Assembly: GCA_023846275.1 (NCBI GenBank)
Contig: CM043871.1
Coordinates: 30,782,569 to 30,846,568 of the forward strand
DNA: 64,000 bases
Direction: 5' to 3'
Source: Vanilla planifolia
Lineage: Eukaryota > Streptophyta > Magnoliopsida > Asparagales > Orchidaceae
Shown here: positions 25,446 through 38,323 of the stretch, piece by piece
Layout of the letters: each line of letters starts with the position of its first letter
Numbering within the stretch: position 1 is the stretch's first letter
Position numbers and translations under genes: made by a program
The notes under the pieces: generated by a model
What the model saw: only the letters and a program-made list of their open reading frames with translations
What the model was told of the DNA's origin: nothing
Databases searched by the model: none

Positions 25446-27954
25446 TTTAGTTGCCTGGCTAGTTGTCTAAAGAGATCTGGATTTATGGTTATGCAACAAA
25501 TATTTTTTGATATGACATACTGTGGAGAAGAGATAATGATGACTAAGAGAAATCATGACTCTTAAGAGAGAAAAAAATATGAGAAAAATTATGAAATAAG
25601 AAAAACAAAAAAAATAAGAAATGAGATAAAGAAGAGTACTATATAGTATGAGTACTACATGCTATGATACTACATAATATAGGTACATGCATATATAGGC
25701 ATTGTGCATATAAGTATATCTTTGTTTATTTTATCATCTTTTAATTATTTTTCAAGTATCATGCATACTTTATATTGCTCTTATCTTTTATTTACATGAT
25801 CATTATTATATTTCATATAACTTTATTACTTGTTGTTATTCATTTTTCTTATTGCATATTTTTATGCTTACCTTATATTATAGGTTAAATTTACATAATA
25901 CTAAGGGTAGCATATGACATAGAAGCTTAAGAGAGAATGTTATATGTTGAGCTTTATGACTGTAAAATTATATAGGACAAAATTTTGTACTTATATCTTT
26001 TTATAACTAGAGAATTTTATTACGCATGTTCTCGAATGTTTTGATAGCATATAAATTATGTTGTGTATGACTACTTTTTAGTTTTATTTTATAAGATATG
26101 AAATATGGAATTTTTATGATGTTTTCATCACTTATGCTTAATTTCGAGTTGTTGACTTCAAAATGTTTTACATACTCTAATTTGACCTAGTATTTTGAGA
26201 TTTATATGGCATTCTTGGGTTTATTGAGTTGCATAAGTCACAACAAGATGGTATCAAAGTCAAATGTTATGAATTTCAAAGGTCAATAAATGAGAATACT
26301 AATTAACATTATATGACATCATTTTAATAATGATTGACATCTTTTGTATAAAAGTTGAATATCTTAGTGTGCTTATCTCTTATTTAGGACATTTGAAAAG
26401 CTCTAAAGGAGACTTCCAAGTTGACAACCTTGTGTATTAATTTTATATAATACATTTTCCCCACTTCTATGGCAGATCAGATCCCTTAATAATGAAAAGC
26501 TAGATAAAACAAACGAATTGAATATTTGATGGGTTGGCTTTTCTTAACAATACAGGAAAGTTATTGGCTTTTTTGGTCCTTAATGCAGCTCATGATCTAT
26601 GGTAAGAGTCCTGTCAGTGCGTCTAGTTCAAGGAGTGTTTAGTGAGAGAAATCTCATAGGAAGAATTTTTTAAAGATTTTAAGAAATAATATAAGTCTTT
26701 ATTTGTTAGAGAAAAGATAAAAGAATATCTAATAATTCTAACATAAGGATATAGGTTAATGACTAATTTTTTAAAAAAAAGTTCTTTGCATTCGGATATT
26801 ATACACCTCATTTGGCTAGCCTTAGAGAATATTGATGCTTTAGTTTTCATCATGGGCTAAAAGTTTTTGTTATACTACTTTGATTTCCTTTAGAATTATT
26901 GATTATGCTAAACTTGTTAAGTAAGAATGGTAGATCAAGAGCAAGAGGCTCTTGAAGCACATTAAATGATGAAAAAAAAGAAACATATTTGATAACTAAA
27001 AGTTCTATTATAAGAAAAGAGTGATAGAAGATTTGTTTAATTCATAAATAGCAACCAAGATTCCAATGTTGCCAAAGCAAAGCTAATATAGAATCTAATA
27101 AGAAAGTACCTCATTACCATAATTATTGAATATTTCATTGAGGGATTTATAGGTTTGAGTATGGAGGACAACCTAGAGTTATCAAGTATAGGAAACAAGC
27201 TATATGACCAAGGCTTGTCCCATGATAGGGTAAGATAGCTTATGCTGCTAATAAATGTGGTTCAAGGATAAAAGTGGTGCACCAATGGTAACTTTAAAGA
27301 GTGCAGGTAAAGGCTAGATTGTAAGTCGAGAAGACAAGTCCATGGTTTATTACATCACCCAACAGGATGTTCCTCATATCACATATATCATGCTTCAAAC
27401 TAACTCATATTCGCAAAACCTAATAAAATATATCTAAATATAAATTTTTCAAGTAAAAATAGAGTTGATATGGGTTAGGATGACAAATAAAATATTTCAA
27501 ATGTATACATTCATTTTAACACAAGCAAAGAAAAAAATTACATAATATTTAATTATCATACATTATAAAAATCTATAAACATAAAATAATATAACTTTTG
27601 TCAAAGGAAATGCAAAATACCCTTACATAAAATCTCACTCTATCTCAAACTAATAAAACACGTGAGGATCCTTAGTTATCATCTAATGGCTTAGTGACAA
27701 CCCTTCTTTTTCTTTTTCTATACTTCAACTTGATTTAATTTCTAAAGAGGTTATGCTTTAAAATTTAGAATTCAAACAAACAAAATCTCTCTTAAATTTT
27801 ATTTATTTTTCTAATTTAGGAAAATCATAAAGAAATACCAATTTCTTATATAAGTGTGTGATTATCGGGCCTAATTCCATTTGACGCATTATCCTCTGAA
27901 TCTAATCATCATCAATAAATGACCTTCAACCGATATCCAACCAAACACATAACA

Positions 27955-28210
27955 CTAGGCAAATATCTGATTCGAAAATCAATACCCTACAACACATGCT
28001 GGGCCTAGTGCCACCAAGCAGGTATGGTACCATACCCTGTAACACATGCTGGGCCTGGTGTAAATCATCATGGAGTCATAGCACATAACACTAAGCAGAT
28101 ATCTGATCCGAAAATCGATACCCTATGACACACGTTGGGCCTGGTATAAACACTAGGCAGATATCTGATCCGAAGATCGATACCCTGCAACACATACTGG
28201 GCCTAATGGT
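27955..28210. repeat. Tandem array of about 62-bp units
   Basis: Four units contain AGATATCTGATCCGAAAATC, GATACCCTACAACACATGCT and GGGCCTGGTGTAAA-like blocks. The second unit is changed in its first half (GGTATGGTACCATACC). Such short tandem modules are common in plant LTRs. Confidence 0.85.
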
Positions 28211-28735
28211 GAGGATAATGTTCTCTGGGAATCCTGTTGTTTTATTTGTCAATTTCCAAACATCAATCCATGCCATATCAAAAGACCTTTTCATGTCATA
28301 TTGTTTCATCTCTTTCTTTAGCATATTGTACCATATTATTTCTTTCCTTTTTAGTTGTCATGCAAATGAAATAAACATCAACATATAGAACAATCAAAAC
28401 ACTACGTAACTAAAAGAAAACCATGTAAAACAAACACATAGTATTGTGCTACATCACTACCATTAATTTTTCTCTTTCATATGCAATAACTAAAGTATCA
28501 TGAATACGTAAGAAAACCATGTTCAAAATACATAGTAATGTGCTATATCACAAGGTTAGAAATTTATCTACCTGGATTTGCTGTATCAATTGTCTTATCC
28601 ACTTCTGATTTTTTTTCTTGATGTCTTACAAGACCATAGATACAAAATAAGCAAATTTAAAATATATTTATTAGCCAAAACTACTTTCTAAAAGCTTTCC
28701 CAAACAAAACCCTAAATAATCCCAAATTGGCTTTC

Positions 28736-29000
28736 GCGGCGCTGGACCGGGAGCGCTTGGCGCTCTGAACCGCGTGCGCCCGGCGCTGGACCGCGCGCGC
28801 TCGGCGCTCTGAACCGCGCGCCCTCGGCGCTCTGAACCGCGCGCGCCCGGCGCTTGACCGCCCGCGCCCGGCGCTTGACCGCGCGCGCTCGGCGCTCTGG
28901 ACCGCGCGCCCTCGGCGCTCTGAACCGCGCGCGCCCGGCGCTTGACCGCGCGCGCTCGGCGCTCTAGACCGAGCGCGCCCGGCGCTGGACCGCGCTCCGC
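28736..29000. repeat. CpG-rich minisatellite, about 22-bp unit, 12 copies
   Basis: Twelve copies of a core GGCGCT are followed by CTGAACC, TGACC, GGACC or CTGGACC and then a CGCGCGC-type run. The mean spacing is about 22 bp. GC is far above anything else in the window and CpG is dense. Long frames across it are artefacts of the high GC and the near-multiple-of-three period. Confidence 0.92.
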
Positions 29001-31650
29001 AACGTTACCCGGTCCAAAGGCGTGGACCAGTTTTCCGCTCTTTCTCTCTCTCTCTCTTGCTCTCCTGTACGTCCGGCAAAACCAAAATATTTCGCCGATG
29101 AACCCGAAATCTCTTGCGTCTCTTGCTGGCCAATTAACCACTGCTCACCGGAAAAACTTATACAACAAGACAACAAAGCAAACAAAATTCTAACATTCGT
29201 TGGCGGTCGCCGTCGCGTGCCGGAAATCACGAAAATTTATCGTCGCCGTGTTCGAAGAAGTGCGTTTCAAACGCGCCGTGGGTCGGCTTTTATGGCCGAG
29301 GCCGTAACCTGAAGTTTGCAGAAAACACCTTCTAAATTTGTTATTTGTAAATCTATTATCTGCCAAATCGAATTTGAACTAGACCGACATTTCAAAAATT
29401 ACAAATTTATCCTCTATATTACAAATTTATCCCAAATTTTTAAAAATTCATAATTTATTCATTAGAGCTCCGAAAATTACAAATTAAATATCGTTGGATT
29501 CGTCTCAAAAAGCTCTTTCTTTTAATCAAATAAAATAAAGAAAACTAGGACTTTTACACTATCTCTAACACAATAATAGGGCGTGAAGCCTGTCTCACCA
29601 TGATAGAGTTGTTGCCCCTTATTGCCACCATCCTGTGTTGATAAGGATAAGACCTCTATTGCGTATTTCTTAAATTGATCATAATTGTTTGAACAATTCA
29701 TTATACTTTTACAATATTAGTGTTTAATAATTAAACAAGGGATTAGATTGAACAATCATAGTTGTATCATTCTGAACCAATTGTGTGATCCCTGGAGTAC
29801 ATGTATGATGATTAGTTGGTTGAATCATACACAATAGGTTGAGGGCCTTTCACTTGCCCCATTGAATAGATCATACCAAATGATTTGGTCGATCATCTTA
29901 TATGATCACCATGGTTGGAGATTAGCAACGGGCCACTTGACAAAAACTCTACCAAATTCTTATATGATCCATTTCCACAACATCCTAACAAAAATATATG
30001 TAATTTATAATAACTAACTTTGGTAGAAATATGCCTTGACACATTGTTCCAACAAAGTGAAAGTAGAAACCCATTTTTTTCTTCCTTAAGTTCTTCCTCT
30101 TCTACTTCGATTCTTTGAATACCTACGAAAAAAACAAGTTTGATGCACTTTTTTTTAGTCTTTTTTCCTCTTCCTTTAAGATCTCTTCACTCTCCTTCTT
30201 CCTTTGCCTAAAAATTTTAAGTGCAATCAATGCATAAGAAGGTGAGAACTTATTCTCTTATTTCATAAGAGGATTAATCTAATATTAAATAAATTTTATT
30301 TTTTTAACTTTAAAATTGATGAAATTTCTAATTACCTCTTAAGAATTTCAAACCACATGCTTTAAAATTCTTAAGCTGAGATATTCATGATGATATGATC
30401 AAATTTTGGGTATAATGTCTACCATCCTAACACATTTTTTAAGTGCCCATTCGTTATTGAGTTCTTAAGTTTTAGATCTACCATAAATAATTCTAATACT
30501 TGATATTTAGAAGAAATTTTGAGATTAATTAAATAGGCCATTACAATAGATGTGATCATAGGTATCATATTTTCCTCAATAGTTGCTAACTATTATTATA
30601 TTGGTTTGATGAGTCATTCATTTATTCATATCTTATTATATACTTGATGTGTTATTTGTTGAACTAAAACAACTAAGTGATTCTTTAATTATAAGATTAT
30701 TAGGTGAGAGTGAATTCTTGTAACTAAATTTATTGAATGAGATATAAATTAGAGACAAGAAATTTTTTACCAAGTTGCTTGTCTTGCCCTTATCAAAATT
30801 TGATATTGTGTTAGGAATAGATTAGTTATTTGAATACTAAGTATTATTGATTGTGTAGAAAAGAAAGTTAAATTGATAGCTCCATATAAAGGAGTAATTT
30901 ACTATAAAAAAGGAAGATGAATACCTTTGGTTTTTTAAATAAAGATACAAAAGCTATTACAAAGTAGGTAATGATGGATTTTGTTATATGTTGTCTACTA
31001 TTCAAGCGTTTAGAGTGTTAAAGGATGTACTCATAATTTATGAATATCTTGATGTATTTTTAGAAGTATTTTTAGTCTTTCTTTTGATAACAAGATTGAA
31101 TTTAAAATTTAGTTGGTATTGGAAGTTGATCTTATATCAAAGGCTCCATATCAAATGACACAGGCAAAATTTTAGAAGTAAAAATTTAGATTCAAGAGCT
31201 TTTGGTTAAGGGTTTTATTCACCATAGTATGACTCCTTAAGAAGCATGTATTCTCTTTGATAAAAAGAATGATTGTAGTTTGTAGATATGTATAATGTAT
31301 CAGCTTAAGAAACTAACTATTAAGAATAAATATCTATTGTCGATGATTGATAATTTGTTTAATATATTACATAATATTGTGGTGTTTTCTAAGATAGGTT
31401 TAATATTTAGATATCATTAGTTAAAGATTAAATAGGAGGACATTGCTATGACTACAACTTATAGGTTTTATGAACTTAATGAAAAAAATTTCAAAATTTT
31501 TTGAATAAGTTTGTAATTATTTTTATCGATGACATAGTTATTTAAAATCTCTTAAAAACATATGAACCTCTTACATATTATTTTTTAATTTTTAAGAGAA
31601 CACTAGTTATATATTAAGTTTTTTTAAGTATGAATTATAATTGTCTTAGG

Positions 31651-34600
31651 TAATAGTTATTGGGACAAGTGGTAAGTTGTGGCATATCTCACTCACTATT
31701 TAATGTTTGGTGCTATATCATCTCTCTTTTTCTTTTCTTCATGGGCTTAAAAACACATTTTTTTAAAACCATAATAGATATGAAACTTTTACAATTTTAA
31801 AGCCCTAATAAAAGTAAATTAAAAATCTTTTGTATTTCTTTTAAAATATTAAGTTCATATAAATATAATGGAATATTAAATCATGTCCATGCTAAACTAA
31901 ATACATAATGAGTTGATGTAATAACTTATATAACAAAATAATAAAGCTAAACAACATTTAAGCAAAGATACCGTTAAGCATCACCACATTGCTTTCTTGG
32001 AGACTTGTGCTATAAATCATTCTAATTTGAAATGTTATATATTAAAATAAGCTAAGCCACCCAAAATATTGTAACAAGTATGTAAAACAAGTAAATTTTG
32101 GGTCATGTCTCGTGCTAGGTCAATGTCATAAAATAAATATGTAAATAGCTTATAATATGCATAAGAAATAAAAAATTATTTTATAGTTTAAAATTACATA
32201 ATCTTCATATAAAAATAATGTAAATTTCTTTAAGTAATTTATTTTATATATTTCATAATTAATTTTTCAACTAGTTTAAGACAAATCTTTTCTCAAATAG
32301 ATTAACCAATTTCTCCCAAAACACCTTATTCCAAGAAAAAAAAACATCTTTAATAATGGCTCATTTGGTGCATCTTTTAAACATGTGTAATGACAACCAA
32401 CATCATTACACATTTAAAAGTACATGTTACCTTTTCAACCAATTTTGTATTTTGTGCAATTATTATTTCATTGTCACATTGACTTTTTTTTCTTTTAGTA
32501 ACTTTGTCAAATACTATAGCATCAAAATGTGACATGTTGTATACAACATTCTTATGGAACAATAATCATATCATGTTGATTGAAACATTTACAATTAATA
32601 ATAATGCATATGAGAATCACAATCATAATCATGTTAAAAAATTTATAAGTTCAAATCTGATTACATATTGTGGTCCCTAAGCAATATACAATAATACAAC
32701 AAAGTATACAAAGATGTATATATCTGCCTACTTAAATTTTGTTCCATAATGGCCTTGCCTAGGATTGGATCACAAATTGTATGCCTACCATAATCCTTTT
32801 TCCTTTAAGTATTATATCATTACTATAATATTATTATATCCATCAAATCGATTAGCTCAATATATGAACCTCTTGGTTGAGTACCTTTTTCCTTAGTTGA
32901 CTATTTAGATTTTGAATGATTATTGAAATTTAAATGTATTAAAATTTTGAATATTAAATAAGTTTAAATTATAAATTTTGAATTATAAATTATGAAATTG
33001 GATCTTATCTTGTATCTCTTGAATTATGAGATAAGGTGACTTAATTATGATTTCTTTTATATCTTTAAAGACAGGTTGTTGAACATACTTATCTTGATAT
33101 ATATTTAATCATGAGGTAGCAAAATTATTTACATGAGATTCGTTAAAAGCAAGAATTAATGAGTTAGTTAAGGAAATAGAAATTAAAGATTAAAACAAAT
33201 CCTTTAATGCATGAACCTTTGAGATAAGGATAAGATGGTGATATCCTAACAAGATATCCTTTGATTAAAGGATTTGTTGGCTAGCTATAAAAGTTTAAGA
33301 TGCAGTTATGGCTGAATATTTTAGCAAAATTCATTCATGAACTTTACAAGGAGCTATACTAAAGAGAAGTAAATGAAAATATGAAGTCATGAGCAATGAA
33401 GAAAGGATACTCAATCTTGATTTAAGGAAGAAAATAAGATATTTTAGCATAAATTGCTACTTGGTTTTTAAGGTAAGAAACCACTTATCTTGTTTATAAA
33501 CCTAGAAGCATGCTATAATAATAAGAATGAAGTAATTTGTTGGCATGCATATAAATAGAATTTTGACTAAGATCTATATTGCTCCTCTCTCTTGAAGTTG
33601 ATATTTCACATGTTAAATTTAGCTCGTAAAGATGGCAACCAAGCCATGATATTGCTATCTTGGTCTTTAAAATATGTGCTCATGTTGACATGAAATTACT
33701 TTAGTGATTCAAGCATGAATTTTATGAATTTACATAATTAAAAATTGTGTAACAAGCTTGATCAAAACTTCATGATGTTGTTGTGAAATTACATATGTAA
33801 AATTAAGGTTCTTGTTGAAATAGAAATTGTGATAATGATTTTAATATATGCTTAAATGAAAAGAATTGAATTGATGAAACCATTTAATGTTGGAATGGAA
33901 GGAAACTTTGTGGCTGAAATGTGCTATGCTCTTATGAATTATTTATTGGCTTTGATTCTTAGAAATTTAATTGAAGCTATTGCACATGATAAACTTGATT
34001 GATGATAAGTCAAATTCTTGGTTTATTATGTAATCATGTATTGGATAAAATTGAAATTCATAACAAAATATTATAGATTGCTCAAAACTGTGATTTGAAC
34101 CACAATTAGAATAACTTTTATCATGAGGTAGCATTGTTTCTTTTATATAATAATTTAAACTTTATCATGATAAATGTACAAATATGTTTATGTCGAAATA
34201 ATGGCATTTGCCCATGAATGCTAAAATTATATTAATTCGAGATTAAGCATGGCATGATGACCAACTATGACATGAAAACCTAAAAGTATTATTTTAGTTT
34301 ATGTTAAGAAACAACATTAAGAACACATGATAATTTTCTTCATAAAGATTGAACAAAAATACTAAATTTTGAAGGGAAAAAGGCTTTTGTGTAAACATCT
34401 AAAAAGTAAAAATAATTTATTTTAAAAAAATGTGTGATATTAAGAATGATTGATGATCATAAAGAGATAGTATTGTAAATTGTGTGAGGCAAAACATATA
34501 AGGGGGTAAGGATGAATTGTGCATTTAAATTTTTTCTTTAAAATAATTAAAAAAATCACTTAAAAATAAAATTTATGTTTGAGAAAATTGCCGATGAAAG

Positions 34601-36989
34601 GAGATTTCTTAATAATAAAAGAAATGCACAAAGATTTTTTAGATAATTTTTTCAAAACTTATGCCCACTACCACTCTTTTATTAAGATCATAGTGATAAA
34701 CTAAAGACAAATTAGTGCTCTAATGAGACACCTAAATTCACAAAAATTAGTTATGCAAAAAACTGAAAGCTTTACAAAATTTTTGAATAAAAAATTCCTA
34801 CACATTTAAATCTTTGAAATAAGAGTGGTACAACTAATTAATGATATATATGTTGTCAAGATGATGCAAAAAATATTTATATATAAAGATAAAAGAAATA
34901 ATAATTGAAAGAACCAATAGCTCTAGTAACCATGCTAAAATTTGATGCTCTCCTTTTTGGACTTCACTTGGGCACTTATGAAAGTTTCAAGCTAAAATAA
35001 AAATCTCCCAAAATAGCTACCCCAATGACTAAAATTAGCTTTTTCGAAAGCTAGTAGTTGCAAGAGATGAGAGAAGAAGATGAAATGTAGTTATTAACTC
35101 ATTTTAGGCTAACAAAGTAAGAATCATTGGATTAGAATAACTATTAAAGGGTTCATATCTAATCATAATGAGATAAGATCTAGATCGTTAGATCCAAAAG
35201 CTAAATGAATGGTGATGATGATTAGGATATCATTCACGAAGGTGGGGAGGATCTTAATCATTTGATCAAGCATTCTAAATAAATGATTAGATGAAAGAAA
35301 ATTATTCACAAATATGGAGGAAAACATGACCGTTTAATCATGAAAATGCATTATCGATCGGTATAGTTTCACTTAAGTTTGAAAAAAATAAAAAGCAGTT
35401 TATTAGGTCCCATATTACGAAACACACGCATATAATTTGTCCTTACATTACTTGCTCAGTGTGGAACAGGTAGCTTATTAAGATTGGCTATCCCCGAGTT
35501 CCTTTGGGATGTTATTACCTAAGGCACATGTGCACAATATTAAAATGAGTTTGATCTGACTTGAATCAATTACTTATCATTAATGAGTCTAACTTGACTT
35601 GTTATACCTAAGCCTAATTTAGGAGTCATGCCCTAACCTGATTAACATAAGCCACTACAAGAATCATGCTTTAGACCAATACTCAATCCTGACTTGTCTT
35701 AGTTTTAGTTGGGCTCTTGAAAAATCCTTGTGAAATTTTAATCGCATAATTTCTTTTAAATAACAAATTTGATCTTCACACAAAAATTGCAAATACTAAA
35801 TCCTAGATTAAATTGCATCCAACCCATTGAAACCTTTGGGAATTTCGTTATTATAGCTTACCATTGGGATAGTGTTGAGGTTGCAAAGCTTGAGTAACAA
35901 ATTTTCCTATTATGACTGCCCTTTCTCATCTCTTTTAAGGTAGAGCATTCCTTTCATTTCAATGTGAAGAATTAGAGAGACTTTGTCAGGACTTAGACAG
36001 GAATTGGCTTAGGTAGAGCAAACTTGAGGGCTTGTGAATATACATTTATAAAGACTTTATGTTGTTGTTTAGGTCAACCATAGTTGCCTACCAATACAGT
36101 TAATTTGCTCGATTTCTATGATTTCAGGTGGCACTAGCGGTTAGGTGGTTCCGCTTTCATGGAAAACGGTTTACGGGCCGCCACCAGATATGACCCTCTT
36201 TTAATGTGAACTATGATCGGAAAACTAACCCCTCCATTTTGAATTTACACAAGTTTTTCTCCCCAATTGTGGCTTCACAAATTGAACAATCAACAAGATT
36301 GACGTGATGCCAATGTAACATTCTTAGAAAATCAAACACTTCTTCAGTTTCAGAATTACTTATTGTTTACAGTTCTATTTTATGTTATTTTGGCATATTA
36401 TTTTGAACTTTAGAGCATCATCTCATCACTTGTTTTCATTTCTTTTCATATTTGCATTCACTATTATAGCTATATATATTTTTTTAACTTTATAGCTAGA
36501 ATCGTACTCATATGGGATAAATGGTTAAAAATGATAGAGAATTGCAGTCTTATCAGATCTATCCTTCCATTGCCAAGCAAGATTATTTCTAAATTGACTG
36601 TTCTTATATTGCTTTTGGTATTTGTTGATCTGTGCTATGTTATTTGTTGTTAGACTGATATTTTCGTGATTTTAAGTCTGCTTTTTTTAATTTTCATTAT
36701 TATTTCATTATGTTTCGAATGAAAGTGTAGTGATTGGTTATTTTTGTTGTTATTTGATTTTTTTTTGTTTGTAGATTCATTCATATGGTTATTTATTTTT
36801 TGTTTCGAATAGAAGTTTCTTAAGTAGCTGCAAATCTATTAGGTAGGGTGAAGATAACAACGCCAGCTAGACATGGTGGCAAAGCCTAATGACTTAGGGT
36901 CGTCATCTAATCACAATAACATCATAGGAGTAGAGTTTTTTGCTCTGACTAGAGCAACAAATGATGGGAGCAACGAGGGAACACATGAG
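31651..36989. other. AT-rich spacer with LTR-like debris
   Basis: No gene is recognised. Around 32.9-33.75 kb the order of a GATAAGGATAAGATGGTGAT run, a CTATAAAAG box at about 33,285 and a possible transcribed leader resembles a plant LTR promoter, so a solo LTR is possible there. The remainder shows no motif. Confidence 0.4.
36127..36185. other. Short GC-rich hairpin-like element
   Basis: A 59-bp block starts GGTGGCACTAGCGG and ends GGGCCGCCACC; the outer GGTGGC can pair with GCCACC. It stands out in an AT-rich setting. It does not match a tRNA (no T-loop consensus) or 5S rRNA. The origin is unknown; an organelle or transposon-end scrap is possible. Confidence 0.4.
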
Positions 36990-38323
36990 AAAAGCTCCTC
37001 CTAGTGTGATTGCAAACTTCAGGACAACAATCTTATAAAGCAGAGAGCTCTTAGATGGATGAGCCTTGACGAACTTGATTATTTAATAATTAATGACCAT
37101 TGGAAAGATTCCCTAAGCCTATCCCAAAATTAATGAGAAGTTATCCTTAATTATGATATCCAAATGCAAAATACTCTCATCCCGACTGAGCTATTTTAGC
37201 GAAGTTTGTTTTGAATGAATACCATTCTAAAAAATATTTATTTTTTCATGATATTTTTTATTTCTTATTTAAAATGTTGTATTGTTAATTTTTTTTACCT
37301 TATTATCTCACAGAATTATGCTAAATTATGTGCATTTTTTTGTGGTGCTGGAATTTGGTATTGTAAAATTTTTATTAATTGATTCGATACAAGGAATTAG
37401 GAAAATCTTGTTCTTCAAGTTTAGCATTTAGAAAGATTGAAGGTAAATATTGACATTTTTAAATCTAGTAATAATTAATAATAAAGCATGATTTTAGAAG
37501 CAAGTACAGTACAAGATTATTTAAATTTAAATTGATACTATGATAAATATACATGTTATTAAATATTGTAATGATTAATAAAAAAAATTAATTTGAAAAA
37601 TATTTATTTTAAGTGTTATTAAAAATTTATAATTGATAATATTTAGTTAAATAATTGATATTATAAAATAATTAAAGTAGTTTTTAATTTTTTGTAATGT
37701 TATTTTAAACAAAATTATCTTCCTTATATTATTTTTGTAGATTAAAAAATATGTTTTAGACCATGATTTGATTATATTTTAGAATTACTTTTATGAAAAA
37801 TTGAACAAATGGATGGAGAGTGATATTAGGATAATAAGTATTATGTGATTACGTTAGCAATTATTTTAATATATTTTGTTTGTAAAAAAATAAAAAAATA
37901 CATAGAATTGCCTTCTGTTTTGTCGATGCTTCTTTTTCATGAAAGATTGTTAATATTTGTGGAAAATAAAAATATTTATTTTTCATTAATTAAATATTAA
38001 AATAATTTAAAATTTTATTTAAATAGATCTATGGCAATATATGGAAGGCGCAGCCTCGTACCAAATTGTTGCACAGATCTCTTTAAAGGGAAAGGAAGAT
38101 TATTTTTTTTTGCGTGATGCCCTCGCCGGCTTCCCGTTTCACCAACTTTCTTTTCGTTTACCTTTTTCAATACTCATAAAAACTCCAGTCTCAGGCGTGC
38201 TAGTGATCAGTGGAATCAAGGGACATGGGTGCTCTCACCTCTTTCAACAAGTGGAATCCGCATGACGATCTCCTCCTCAAGAACGCCGTGGAGGTAGTTC
38301 TCCCCCCACCTACCTTTTTTCTT
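36990..38323. repeat. Inverted duplication, right arm, diverged part
   Basis: This pairs with 5388-4074 of the left arm at clearly lower identity than 43629-47701. It contains the upstream region and exon 1 of the complete MCRS1-like gene. Homology begins just after GAGAAAAGCTCCTCCTAGTG at about 36,988. Confidence 0.85.
38000..38224 (+). promoter_or_regulatory. Proximal upstream region and 5' leader of MCRS1-like gene
   Basis: This directly precedes the ATG at 38225. It is conserved with the left copy, which supports its being functional sequence of the gene. Sequence at the G-box position of the left copy is TGCGTG (38111-38116). I found no convincing TATA box; a T-rich run lies at 38,102-38,111. 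Confidence 0.45.

Larger units (their letters stand above)
27420..29560 (-). mobile_element. Nested, younger Gypsy-type LTR (solo LTR or LTR remnant), reverse orientation
   Basis: Read on the minus strand from about 29,560, the order is: a block like that at 24,450-24,560 of the older LTR (GAGCTTTTTGAGACGAAT, then GGAGCTCTAATGAATAAATT); a GAGAGAGAGA tract; a CpG-rich minisatellite; and the tandem module at 28.2-27.95 kb. It separates the gag-like and pol-like parts of the surrounding fossil, which shows it inserted later. No coding part belongs to it. Its ends are approximate; I could not identify a target-site duplication. Much retained CpG marks it as clearly younger than its host element. 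Confidence 0.5.
24300..31650 (+). mobile_element. Decayed Gypsy LTR retrotransposon (chromovirus/Tekay-like), interrupted by a nested LTR
   Basis: Parts in order on the plus strand are: a probable 5' LTR from about 24.3 kb to 26,244; a tRNA-Met-type primer-binding site at about 26,249-26,260 (TGGTATCAAAGT); gag-like sequence around 26.6-26.9 kb; then a nested reverse-oriented LTR. The pol remains follow: a protease-end motif like FDIVLGID near 30.8 kb, and reverse transcriptase from about 31.0 to 31.6 kb with a FIDDIVI box. No 3' LTR is recognised. It is a fossil, heavily broken (many breaks in every domain), CpG-depleted and therefore old. The 5' limit is approximate. Confidence 0.7.

Noticed and set aside
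28671-29312. Several long open frames (up to 156 codons) across and beside the GC-rich minisatellite, on both strands
   Set aside because: They arise because GC-rich DNA has few stops and the repeat period nearly keeps frame. The peptides are Arg/Ala/Gly repeats without domain character, inside a probable LTR.
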